A stretch of 64,000 nt of DNA, from contig CAXSGY010000003.1 of NCBI GenBank assembly GCA_964237235.1, positions 248,001 to 312,000 of the forward strand, written 5' to 3'. Under the pieces are notes generated by a model that worked only from the letters and a program-made list of their open reading frames with translations, was not told the origin of the DNA and ran no database searches. The position numbers and the translations under genes are program-made. This DNA is from GCA-002050365 sp964237235 (GTDB taxonomy: Bacteria > Acidobacteriota > Blastocatellia > Pyrinomonadales > Pyrinomonadaceae). Shown piece by piece: positions 41,870-49,946 of the stretch. Each line of letters begins with the position of its first letter. The stretch's first letter is position 1.

Positions 41870-42944
41870 ACGCCGTAACCGTTTCGGCTTTTAATTTTTC
41901 GGTTTGATAATGCGTCGTCAGACCTTCGACAAATTGGTCGAGCGCGCCTTCCATTACTAAATCCAATTGATGAACCGTCAAGCCGATGCGGTGATCGGAG
42001 ACACGGTTTTCCTTGAAATTGTAGGTGCGGATTTTTTCACTGCGGTCGCCGCTGCCGACCTGCGATTTACGTTCGCTGGCTTGCGCGTCGTGAACTTTTT
42101 GTTCTTCGATTTCCTGCAATCGCGCCCGCAGAACGCGCATCGCTTTTTCGCGGTTTTTAATCTGCGATTTTTCGTCCTGCATCGAAACGACCACGCCGGT
42201 CGGCAAGTGCGTCAGGCGCACGGCGGAATAAGTCGTGTTGACCGATTGTCCGCCCGGACCCGATGAGCAGAACGTATCAATTCGCAAATCGTTTTGATTG
42301 ATTTGCACGTCAACTTCTTCGGCTTCGGGCAGCACGGCGACCGTGATTGCCGACGTGTGGATGCGTCCGGCGGTTTCGGTTTGCGGCACGCGCTGAACGC
42401 GGTGAACGCCCGATTCGTAGCGCATTTTCGAATAAACGCTGTCGCCTTCGATCATCGCAAACGCTTCCTTCAAACCGCCGACACCGGTATCAGCCGCGTC
42501 CAAAATCTCCATTTTCCAGCCCTGCCGTTCCGCGTAACGGGCATACATACGCAAAACTTCGGCGGCAAACAGCGTCGCTTCGTCGCCGCCCGTTCCGGCG
42601 CGAATTTCCAGAATGACGTTCTTTTCGTCGTTCGGGTCTTTCGGAATCAAAAGAACCTTTAAATCTTCTTCGCCTTTGGCAATGTTCGTTTCCAGCTCGT
42701 TGATTTCCATTTGCGCCATCTCGCTCATTTCAACGTCGTCCGACGCTTCCAATAATTCGCGCGCGCCCGCCAAATCTTCGCTCATCTTTTTGATTTCGCG
42801 GTATTTCGTGACGATTTCCTCCAAAGAGCGATGCTGTTTCATCGTTTTGGCATACGTCTTCATATCCGACATAATTTCGGGCGATGAAATTTGCGCGGTC
42901 AATTCTTCGTAATTTTTTTCGATTTGTTCGAGTTTTTCCAACAT
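41868..42944 (-). CDS. prfA: Peptide chain release factor 1
   Basis: 358 residues, normal RF1 length. N-terminal helical domain, acidic RAGTGGDEATLFA block, RVPQTETAGRIHTSA (includes the RF1 discriminator region), and the catalytic GGQ in SSGPGGQSVNTTYSAVRLTH. C-terminal: HRIGLTVHQLDLVMEGALD. It terminates translation at UAA and UAG. It follows the DUF1385 gene on the same strand after 14 nt, so they are co-transcribed; in many bacteria prfA sits near rpmE and the DUF1385 gene, as here. Confidence 0.97.
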   Translation of the reverse strand: MLEKLEQIEKNYEELTAQISSPEIMSDMKTYAKTMKQHRSLEEIVTKYREIKKMSEDLAGARELLEASDDVEMSEMAQMEINELETNIAKGEEDLKVLLIPKDPNDEKNVILEIRAGTGGDEATLFAAEVLRMYARYAERQGWKMEILDAADTGVGGLKEAFAMIEGDSVYSKMRYESGVHRVQRVPQTETAGRIHTSAITVAVLPEAEEVDVQINQNDLRIDTFCSSGPGGQSVNTTYSAVRLTHLPTGVVVSMQDEKSQIKNREKAMRVLRARLQEIEEQKVHDAQASERKSQVGSGDRSEKIRTYNFKENRVSDHRIGLTVHQLDLVMEGALDQFVEGLTTHYQTEKLKAETVTA

Positions 42945-42958
42945 AAAAATTTTGTAAA

Positions 42959-44134
42959 TTACACGACAACTTCCAATTCTCTCTCGAAAACGGGAACTTT
43001 TTCCGCGTCAATCGGCTCTAATTTCAAAGATTCTTTCAATGAAACGATAGCGACTTCTAATTGTTGATCGTCCGGTTCCTGAGTCGTGATATTTTGCAGC
43101 CAGAGTCCGGGCATTGTCATTAATTTGAAAACGATTCCCGATTCCTTTTTCGCCGAAAAGCGAATGATTTCATACGAAAGTCCGGCGACGAGCGGCATTA
43201 AAGCGATGCGGACGGCGAGATTTAACCAGAGCGCGTCGAATTTTATCACCGAAAATAAAACGATGGCGACAAGCATCACGACCATTAAAAACGACGTTCC
43301 GCAACGCGGATGCTGACGGCGCATTCGTCTGGCGTTTTCGACCGCCAGATCCGCGCCGCCTTCCCACGCGAAAACGGTTTTGTGTTCCGCGCCGTGATAT
43401 TGAAAAACGCGGTGAATCTCGCGCTGGCGCGACATCGTGAAAATCATCAAAACGAAAAACGCCATCCGAATCAAACCGTCAATCAAATTAAAAGCGATCC
43501 ACGAATCCGGCTTGATTTCCCAAACGTAAGCCTTGACAAATGCGAGCCACGACGCTCCGTCGGCGATTGCCGGCTGCGCCGCCCAGCCGAGAGCGATAAA
43601 CAAAATATTCGTTACAACGAGCGGAGCGGCGACGAACAGCAGAACATTGAAAAACAGAGCGAAGACGATTGAGCTAACCGCGCCCGCCGCCTGCGAAGGC
43701 TTTTTCGCGGTCGTTTTTTCCGGCATTACGACTTTCGCCGGAGCTTTTGTAAAATTTTCGTCCGCCGTGCCTTCGGCGTAGATGGTCTGGGCTTCCAAAA
43801 CTTTATCTTCGACCAAAGCCTTTTCCGCTTCCTCGTCGTCGTGCGCGACCTGCGCCGAAAAATTCAGAGCTTTCACGCCGAGCAGCATAGATTGAATCAA
43901 GGTCGCGCCGCCGCGCAAAACCGGCAGGTTCATCCATTTATATTTATCGCTCCATTTCGGCAACGCCTCGGCGGTCGTCACGATTTCGCCGCTTTTTTTG
44001 CGACACGCAATCGCATACGCCGACGGCGTTCGCATCATCACGCCTTCCATCACGGCTTGCCCGCCGACGATCAAATCTTTCTGCATCGCCACAAAAAGAT
44101 TCAGAAAATCCAATTTTAGCTTTCTGTTTTTCAT
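42959..44134 (-). CDS. DUF1385 membrane protein
   Basis: 391 residues. The defining GGQAVMEGVMMRTPSAYAIACR motif lies near the N-terminus (given in two parts: GGQAVMEGVMMR, TPSAYAIACR), with VLRGGATLIQSMLLGVKAL, a central variable acidic/Lys segment (~95-140), four to five membrane helices, and FQYHGAEHKTVFAWE and HPRCGTSFL blocks. Function is not established; the family is conserved and often sits next to rpmE and prfA. Two starts are possible, ATG 44134 or ATG 44086 (MQKDLIVGGQ); neither has a strong ribosome site. Confidence 0.88.
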   Translation of the reverse strand: MKNRKLKLDFLNLFVAMQKDLIVGGQAVMEGVMMRTPSAYAIACRKKSGEIVTTAEALPKWSDKYKWMNLPVLRGGATLIQSMLLGVKALNFSAQVAHDDEEAEKALVEDKVLEAQTIYAEGTADENFTKAPAKVVMPEKTTAKKPSQAAGAVSSIVFALFFNVLLFVAAPLVVTNILFIALGWAAQPAIADGASWLAFVKAYVWEIKPDSWIAFNLIDGLIRMAFFVLMIFTMSRQREIHRVFQYHGAEHKTVFAWEGGADLAVENARRMRRQHPRCGTSFLMVVMLVAIVLFSVIKFDALWLNLAVRIALMPLVAGLSYEIIRFSAKKESGIVFKLMTMPGLWLQNITTQEPDDQQLEVAIVSLKESLKLEPIDAEKVPVFERELEVVV

Positions 44135-44356
44135 AAAATTTACCCGTAAATAATTAAAGTTTTAACGAATAAAAAGGCTCAATAAACCGCCAATCGCAAA
44201 TCTAAAAGCGCAAATAAAAATAACGCCGACTTTTTCTAAAAAACCTTTCGCATTTGAAGTGTAAGTTTTTTACACAAAGAGCGAACGGCGCGTTTTTTGA
44301 AAAGCGTCGGCGTTAAATTTTTCGGCTAATATTGATGTTTAACTAAACTCAAAAAT

Positions 44357-44584
44357 TTATTTAGCAGCTTCGGCGTTTGCCGTATTGCCGCGCGCATAGC
44401 GTTTGTTAAAGCGGTCAACGCGACCGGCGGTATCAACTAATTTTTGTTTGCCGGTAAAGAACGGATGACAGTCCGAACAGATTTCGATGTTTAAATCTTT
44501 GCCGGTCGAACGGGTTTTAAAGGAATTGCCGCAGGCGCAAGTTACGTTGATTTCTTGATAATTCGGATGAATTTCAGGTTTCAT
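44357..44584 (-). CDS. rpmE: 50S ribosomal protein L31 (zinc-binding type)
   Basis: 75 residues. The zinc ligands C16, C18 (TCACGN), C36 and C39 (EICSDCHPFFTGKQ) are all present, so this is the C+ paralogue used when zinc is sufficient. The C-terminal RVDRFNKRYA block is typical. It is the first of a likely rpmE - DUF1385 - prfA group, although 222 nt separate it from the next gene; that gap holds a long-range TAACGCCGAC/GTCGGCGTTA inverted pair (44221-44230, 44306-44315). Confidence 0.96.
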   Translation of the reverse strand: MKPEIHPNYQEINVTCACGNSFKTRSTGKDLNIEICSDCHPFFTGKQKLVDTAGRVDRFNKRYARGNTANAEAAK

Positions 44585-44730
44585 TTTTCAATGGTCTCCT
44601 TAAAGTGTTTATGATTTTTACTTAAAATTTCTCGCTTCCGTAAAGCAAACTGTAATAATAAGTGTCAATCAGATGAAAGGTCAAGCTAAAAGGTTCGCCT
44701 TCATACTCGGGGCTTCCCGCTCAAAGGTTT

Positions 44731-45141
44731 TTATTGTTCGCCGTCGGATGCTTGATATTGCTCGTCGCTAACCTTTTCCATCCATTCGACGACTTTGCCG
44801 TCGAGTGCTTCCTGAACGGCGATGTGCGTCATCGCGGTCGTCGCCGTCGCGCCGTGCCAGTGCCGTTTGTCGGGCGGAAACCAGACGACATCGCCGGGAC
44901 GAATTTCCAATTTCGATTCACCCTCGATTTGCGCCCAGCCGCAGCCGTAGGTGACGATCAGCGTTTGCCCGAGCGGATGCGTGTGCCAAGCGGTTCGCGC
45001 TCCCGGCTCGAACGTGACGCTCGCGCCGCGCCCGCGCGCCGGTTCGGGAGCTTCAAACAGCGGATCAATGCGAACATTGCCCGTAAAATAGTCCGGCGAG
45101 CCTTTGCCGGAAGGCTGCGAGCCGCTTTTTTTGATTGCCAT
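44731..45141 (-). CDS. Cupin protein of the acidobacterial hydroxynitrile lyase-like type
   Basis: 136 residues, a single cupin barrel. Motif 1 is GARTAWHTHPLGQTLIV with metal-binding His residues; motif 2 is PGDVVWFPPDKRHWHGA. Overall it closely resembles Granulicella tundricola cupin hydroxynitrile lyase (GxASVTFEPGARTAWHTHPLGQTL, AMTHIAVQE). That enzyme is Mn-dependent and has promiscuous cyanohydrin activity, but the natural substrate of the family is not known, so activity here is inference. The gene lies next to an aldo/keto reductase on the same strand (57 nt), and the two may form a small carbonyl-metabolism unit. Confidence 0.88.
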   Translation of the reverse strand: MAIKKSGSQPSGKGSPDYFTGNVRIDPLFEAPEPARGRGASVTFEPGARTAWHTHPLGQTLIVTYGCGWAQIEGESKLEIRPGDVVWFPPDKRHWHGATATTAMTHIAVQEALDGKVVEWMEKVSDEQYQASDGEQ

Positions 45142-45198
45142 ATTTTTAATTTCTCCGAATTTAATTTGCCGTCAAATTGTCCCGCTGTTTTAAGTAAA

Positions 45199-46197
45199 TT
45201 AACGATTAACCAACTTTTGCGAGCCTTCGCCGTAACGCGCTCCCTGCACATAAATCTGCGCGGTGATATTTTCGAGTTCGCGCAAATCTTCGGTTGTCAA
45301 TTCCACGTCAACCGCGCCGATATTTTCTTCAAAACGGTGCAGTTTAGTCGTTCCCGGAATCGGCGCGATCCAATCTTTTTGAGCGAGAACCCAAGCGAGT
45401 GCGATTTGTGCGGGCGTGGCATTTTTCTGCGTGGCAAATTTGGCGATCAAATCAACTAAAGCCTGATTCGCTTTGCGGTTTTCTTCCGAAAATCGCGGCA
45501 CGGTGTTGCGAAAATCCGTACTGTCAAACGTCGTGTTTTCGTCAATCTTGCCGGTCAAAAAACCTTTGCCGAGCGGGCTAAACGGCACAAAACCGATGCC
45601 CAATTCTTCGAGCGTCGGCAGAATTTCCGCTTCCGGTTCGCGCCACCAAAGCGAATATTCGCTTTGCAAAGCCGTGACGGGTTGGACGGCGTGAGCGCGG
45701 CGAATCGTGTCAACGCCCGCTTCGGAAAGTCCGAAATGTTTGACCTTGCCAGCGTCAATCAAATCTTTGATTGCTCCGGCGACATCTTCAATCGGCACGT
45801 TCGGATCAACGCGATGCTGGTAAAATAAATCAATATAATCGGTTTTGAGCCGTTTGAGCGAACCTTCGACCGCTTGCCTGATGTGTTCCGGTCGGCTGTC
45901 GAGCGGCGGCGTTTGATGCTGCGTTCCGTCAGCGTCAATATTGAACCCGAATTTAGTGGCAATGACGACCTGCGCGCGCACGGGCGCGAGTGCTTCGCCG
46001 ACTAAGTTTTCGTTTGTAAACGGTCCGTAAACTTCCGCCGTGTCGAAAAAAGTTACACCTTTTTCGACCGCCGCGCGAATCAGCGCGATCATTTCCTGTT
46101 CGTCCTTCGCCGGACCTAAACCGAAACTCATTCCCATACAGCCGAGTCCGAGAGCCGATACTTCCAAACCGCTTTTTCCGAGCTTTCGTTTTTGCAT
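45199..46197 (-). CDS. Aldo/keto reductase
   Basis: 332 residues, complete (beta/alpha)8 AKR of the AKR13-like group. Catalytic Asp/Tyr in FFDTAEVYGPFTNENLVGEAL, Lys in VVIATKFGF, His in DLFYQHRVDP, and the NADPH-binding LAWVLAQKDWIAPIPGT. It reduces aldehydes or ketones with NADPH. It sits upstream of the cupin gene on the same strand. No truncation is seen. Confidence 0.93.
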   Translation of the reverse strand: MQKRKLGKSGLEVSALGLGCMGMSFGLGPAKDEQEMIALIRAAVEKGVTFFDTAEVYGPFTNENLVGEALAPVRAQVVIATKFGFNIDADGTQHQTPPLDSRPEHIRQAVEGSLKRLKTDYIDLFYQHRVDPNVPIEDVAGAIKDLIDAGKVKHFGLSEAGVDTIRRAHAVQPVTALQSEYSLWWREPEAEILPTLEELGIGFVPFSPLGKGFLTGKIDENTTFDSTDFRNTVPRFSEENRKANQALVDLIAKFATQKNATPAQIALAWVLAQKDWIAPIPGTTKLHRFEENIGAVDVELTTEDLRELENITAQIYVQGARYGEGSQKLVNR

Positions 46198-46322
46198 AAC
46201 TTCTTCAAAATTTATTTCGTCTCAATAACAGTAAAATTCTCTGTTTCGCTATTCGTGCTTGATTGTAAAACCTCTTAATGACAGAGCGGCAACCTAAATT
46301 GTATTGACATTGCGTTTTTGCA

Positions 46323-47507
46323 TCACGGATTTTCCAGCCGTTTGACGAGCAAGGTTTCCAATCGTTGCTCGCTGATTCCGTAAAATTCTTTAATCGCCTT
46401 TATTTGCGCGTCTAACTTTTCCGCCTCGTCTTTTTTCGCGTCGCGCGTGCCGACGAGCATATTGTTTTTCGGCGTGTGTTCGGTGGCGATAAACTCGAAA
46501 AGTTTCGTCGAATAGCCGCTTTTTTCCAACAAAAGCGAGCGCAAGCCGTCGGTGATTGATTCGGCTTCGCGTTCGAGCATTACGCCGTGGCGGAAAATGC
46601 CGCTTAAAAATTCGGGCGGGCGCATTTGCGGGCGCAACTCCTGATGACAGCACGGCGCGACGACGATTAAATCGGCATTTGCCTTGATGCCTTGAAAAAT
46701 CGCGTCGTCGGTTGCAGTGTTGCAGGCGTGCAGCGCGATTAAAATATCCGTGTTTTCCAATTTGTAATCGCCGATGTAACCATGAACGAATTGCAAATTT
46801 TCAAACTCGCTCGACTTGGCGATGTCATTGCAAAGACCGACTAATTCCTGTTTCGTGTCAACGCCGGTCACTTTGACATAAAGCCCGCGAATATTTTTGA
46901 AGAAATCATACGTCGCAAACGTCAGATAACCTTTGCCCGCGCCCATATCAACGATATTCAATTCACGTCGTTCGGCGAGCGGCGATTTGTCGAACAAATT
47001 GCCGAGCGTTTCGACGAATTTGTTGATTTGCTTCCATTTGTCGTGCTGTTTGTCGCGGATTTCGCCGTGGTCGGTCGTGATGCCGAGAGCCTTTAAGTAA
47101 AATGCATGCGGGTTGATTTGGATTTGTTTTTCGCGGTCGTGTTCGAGCGGCGGTTTCGTTTTAAACGTCGGCTTTCCGGCATTCAGACGCGATTTTCCTT
47201 TTTTGCCGATGTCGAGCTGAAAATCGTTTTCGACGGTGAAAAGATGTCCGCTGAAAAAGTCCGTCGTTAAAAAATCTCGAATTTTCGCCGCGCCTTCCTG
47301 AAAATCGAAATTCTTCGCCGTGTCGCGCATATCGTAGCGATAAAGAAAAAAAAGCCTTTTTCCTTTGCGCGTTTCGACCAGACGGACGAGGATTTTTTGC
47401 AGATGCGCGTCCGCGCCTTTATAATTACCTAAAGTCAATTTAACGAAAGTATCTTTCGATAAACTGTCATTAAATTCGCCGATGAACTTTTCGACTGTTT
47501 CGAGCAT
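46323..47507 (-). CDS. Class I SAM-dependent methyltransferase (Methyltransf_32-like)
   Basis: 394 residues. N-terminal domain of ~150 residues without known motif (VRLVETRKGKRLFFLYRYDMRD), then a Rossmann methyltransferase with motif I in NIVDMGAGKGYLTFATYDFF. Acidic VTGVDTKQELV, DILIALHACNTATDDAI and VVAPCCHQELR blocks match the GSTCD/Methyltransf_32 group. The substrate is unknown; relatives are thought to modify RNA. The start is divergent from the DinB-like gene by 28 nt. Confidence 0.85.
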   Translation of the reverse strand: MLETVEKFIGEFNDSLSKDTFVKLTLGNYKGADAHLQKILVRLVETRKGKRLFFLYRYDMRDTAKNFDFQEGAAKIRDFLTTDFFSGHLFTVENDFQLDIGKKGKSRLNAGKPTFKTKPPLEHDREKQIQINPHAFYLKALGITTDHGEIRDKQHDKWKQINKFVETLGNLFDKSPLAERRELNIVDMGAGKGYLTFATYDFFKNIRGLYVKVTGVDTKQELVGLCNDIAKSSEFENLQFVHGYIGDYKLENTDILIALHACNTATDDAIFQGIKANADLIVVAPCCHQELRPQMRPPEFLSGIFRHGVMLEREAESITDGLRSLLLEKSGYSTKLFEFIATEHTPKNNMLVGTRDAKKDEAEKLDAQIKAIKEFYGISEQRLETLLVKRLENP

Positions 47508-47535
47508 AAATTCTGAAAACTAGAGATTAACATAA

Positions 47536-48015
47536 ATGGACGCGACCGCTAAAAACACCATCGCCGCAGACTATTTTCTGAAAAACATTTTGATACTTTT
47601 CCGCGAAACTTTTGAAGGCTCGCCCGAAGGCGAACCGAGCGCGTATCTCGACCGCAAAATCGGCGTTTTGACAACGCTCGACGAGCTTTCGGCGGCGCAG
47701 GTTTCAAGGGAAATCAACGACACGACCATCGCCGCGCACACCGAACATTTCAAATTTTATCTCGACCGCCTGTGCGAATTTATCACGGGCAGAACCGAGC
47801 CGGTCAACTGGGAACAAAGCTGGCTGATTGACGAAGTGAACGACGAAGAATGGACGCATTTGCGCGAATCGGTGCGAAAATCTTACGAAGGGGTTTTAAA
47901 AACCTTCGCCGAAATTGAAACGTGGAACGCCGACAATTCCGGCGAAGCGATGGCAATGCTCGCGCACACGGCTTATCATTTAGGCGCGATTCGGCAGATG
48001 GCGAAGATTGGTTAA
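47536..48015 (+). CDS. DinB-like four-helix protein
   Basis: 159 residues, all-helical. Histidines are placed as in the DinB/YfiT superfamily metal site: TIAAHTEHFKFYLDRL (near residues 70-80) and LAHTAYHLGAIRQM at the C-terminus. Members act as metal-dependent thiol S-transferases or damage-induced proteins; the substrate is unknown. It stands alone, divergent from the methyltransferase. Confidence 0.82.
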   Translation: MDATAKNTIAADYFLKNILILFRETFEGSPEGEPSAYLDRKIGVLTTLDELSAAQVSREINDTTIAAHTEHFKFYLDRLCEFITGRTEPVNWEQSWLIDEVNDEEWTHLRESVRKSYEGVLKTFAEIETWNADNSGEAMAMLAHTAYHLGAIRQMAKIG

Positions 48016-48037
48016 TTGTTTGCGGATAGATTGCGAT

Positions 48038-48382
48038 TCACAAATTAGAATGAAAAACAGGCGAAGCGACGATTAAAATAGCTTCTTCCCAGAGATTTTC
48101 GAGCAGGAAAGATTGTAAACCGGAACAATAATCTAAAACTTCTTCGCGCTCGTTTGATTTGTCCCAATTCATCGGAAAATCCGAGTAAACAATATTTACG
48201 CGGTCGTTAATAATTTCATCGGCATTTGCAAGATAATAGCCGCCGACATTTTCCAGAATCGTGCAGCCGCCGCGCAGATAAGTCAGTTCCTGAGTTACCC
48301 AGGATAAAGTTTCTCGATAAGCGGTTTCGTAGCGGATTGGAATATAAACTTCAACGCGAATTTTCGGAGCGAATTTGGGCAA
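48038..48382 (-). CDS. Small hypothetical protein, TTG start
   Basis: 114 residues (PKFAPKIRVEVYIPIRYETAYRET..., ending LIVASPVFHSNL). It has the look of a small alpha/beta cytoplasmic protein; I do not know the family. The start is TTG 48382, preceded by GGAGG about 10 nt upstream, inside the overlapping small gene 48351-48506. A later ATG is not available near the N-terminus. Overlap and strand suggest a two-gene unit, possibly toxin-antitoxin-like, but there is no motif to support that. Confidence 0.7.
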   Translation of the reverse strand: MPKFAPKIRVEVYIPIRYETAYRETLSWVTQELTYLRGGCTILENVGGYYLANADEIINDRVNIVYSDFPMNWDKSNEREEVLDYCSGLQSFLLENLWEEAILIVASPVFHSNL

Positions 48383-48506
48383 GGCGATTCGTCCTCCATT
48401 TGTTTATCTCTTTTAATTTGCGGCGGAATTCTTTGTCGGAGACTTCAGCTTTGGCGGGCTTTTCCGGCTCGGTGGTCGGTTTGACTATTTTGAGTTTGCT
48501 TTTCAT
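48351..48506 (-). CDS. Small charged protein overlapping the next gene
   Basis: 51 residues: MKSKLKIVKPTTEPEKPAKA then EVSDKEFRRKLKEINKWRTN and RLAQIRSENSR. It is Lys/Arg/Glu-rich with a Pro-rich N-terminus, and has a GGAGA ribosome site 7 nt before ATG 48506. It overlaps the following gene (TTG 48382) by 32 nt in another frame. The antitoxin-like size, charge and coupling suggest a partner protein, but the function is unknown. Confidence 0.6.
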   Translation of the reverse strand: MKSKLKIVKPTTEPEKPAKAEVSDKEFRRKLKEINKWRTNRLAQIRSENSR

Positions 48507-48577
48507 TGTTGTCTCCGAAGGCAATTATCCTATAAGTTTTCAAAATAGACAAGATAATTTAGAACTTTAAAACAATT

Positions 48578-48994
48578 ATGCAAAATTTATTTCATTTAGC
48601 ATTTCCGGTCAAAGATTTGGAGTCTTCGCGCAAATTTTACGGCGAGATTCTCGGCTGCGGAGAAGGCAGAAGCTCCGACGAATGGATTGATTTTAATCTG
48701 TTCGGGCATCAGATCGTCGCGCATCTCGCGCCGAACGTCGCCGGCGTTCGACATAAAAACGAAGTTGATAAAGACCACGTTCCCGTGCCGCATTTCGGCT
48801 GCGTTCTGCCGCCCGACGAATGGGAAAAATTGGCGGAACGCTTGAAATCGCACAACGTCGAATTCGTCATCGAACCGAAAGTTCGCTTCAAAGGCGAAGT
48901 CGGCGAACAGGCGACGATGTTTTTTCTTGATCCGTCGGGCAACGCGCTCGAATTCAAATCGTTTGCCGATTTTTCGCAAGTTTTCGCCAAATAG
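48578..48994 (+). CDS. VOC (glyoxalase/bleomycin-resistance) family protein
   Basis: 138 residues, one vicinal-oxygen-chelate domain pair. N-terminal FHLAFPVKDLESSRKFYGEILGC supplies the first metal His; HFGCVLPPDEW is mid-sequence; MFFLDPSGNALEFKSF gives the C-terminal metal Glu. Reaction unknown: lyase, dioxygenase or isomerase are all possible in this family. The next gene starts 3 nt after its stop, so the two are probably co-transcribed. Confidence 0.88.
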   Translation: MQNLFHLAFPVKDLESSRKFYGEILGCGEGRSSDEWIDFNLFGHQIVAHLAPNVAGVRHKNEVDKDHVPVPHFGCVLPPDEWEKLAERLKSHNVEFVIEPKVRFKGEVGEQATMFFLDPSGNALEFKSFADFSQVFAK

Positions 48995-48997
48995 TTT

Positions 48998-49945
48998 ATG
49001 AAATTTAAAGCGTTCATTTTATTCGTTTTGATTGTTTTGCCCGTTGTCGTAAACGCGCAGGCGAAACAACGATTTATCGCCGTCACGATTGACGATTTGC
49101 CGGTCGTTTCGACGCGCAAAGATTTGAAGAACCGGCAGGAAATCACCAAAAAACTGCTCGCGCATATTACCGAGGCGAAAGTTCCGGCAATCGGTTTCGT
49201 TAATGAAAATAAACTTTACAACGGCGATCAACGCGACGAAGCGCAAGTTGATTTGCTGCGTCAATGGCTCAATGCCGGTTTGGAACTCGGCAATCACACG
49301 TTTTCTCATTTGAGTTTGAACAATAATCCGCTCGAAAAATTTGAAGCCGAAATTTTGCAGGGCGAGATTATTACGAAGGAACTGCTCGCGGCGAAAAATC
49401 AACGAATTCGTTATTTTCGTCATCCGTTTCTGCATACGGGAACGAGTTTGGAAATAAAAGCCGAATTAAATAAATTTCTCGCCGAACACGGATACACAAT
49501 CGCGCCGGTGACGTGCGACAACGAAGATTATATTTTTTCGAGCGCGTATGATCGCGCCTTCGACAAAAAAGATAAAAAAATGATGCGGCGCGTCGGCGCG
49601 GCTTATGTGCCGTTTCTCGAAGCGAAAATGGATTTTTGCGAACGCCAGTCGGTGAAACTTTTCGACCGCGAAATCAAGCAGACTCTTTTGATTCACGCCA
49701 ATTTTATCAACTCGGATTATTTCGACGACATCGCGCGAATGCTGAAAAAGCGCGGCTACCAATTCGTTACTCTGGAAAACGCTTTGACCGACGACGCTTA
49801 TCGTTTGCCCGACACGTTTGTCAGTCCGGGCGGCGTTTTATGGATTTATCGCTGGGCGTTGGCAAGCGGCGAAAACAAGGTTCTGCCGAACGAGCCGCAA
49901 GTGCCGGATTTCGTCGTGCAAGCGTCGGAATTTAATTCAAACTAA
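48998..49945 (+). CDS. Exported polysaccharide deacetylase (NodB-like)
   Basis: 315 residues with a signal peptide (ending VVNAQA). NodB homology: VTIDDLPVV (catalytic Asp and metal Asp), LGNHTFSHLSLNN (metal-binding H-x3-H), RYFRHPFLHTG, and a C-terminal LLIHANFINSDYF with the catalytic His. It removes N- or O-acetyl groups from a polysaccharide such as peptidoglycan in the envelope. It follows the VOC gene after 3 nt and is followed by an oxidoreductase after 1 nt. Confidence 0.9.
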   Translation: MKFKAFILFVLIVLPVVVNAQAKQRFIAVTIDDLPVVSTRKDLKNRQEITKKLLAHITEAKVPAIGFVNENKLYNGDQRDEAQVDLLRQWLNAGLELGNHTFSHLSLNNNPLEKFEAEILQGEIITKELLAAKNQRIRYFRHPFLHTGTSLEIKAELNKFLAEHGYTIAPVTCDNEDYIFSSAYDRAFDKKDKKMMRRVGAAYVPFLEAKMDFCERQSVKLFDREIKQTLLIHANFINSDYFDDIARMLKKRGYQFVTLENALTDDAYRLPDTFVSPGGVLWIYRWALASGENKVLPNEPQVPDFVVQASEFNSN

Positions 49946-49946
49946 A

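Noticed and set aside
49818..49946. N-terminal extension of the FAD oxidoreductase
   Set aside because: It overlaps the deacetylase coding end; the GxGxxG domain begins at ATG 49947.
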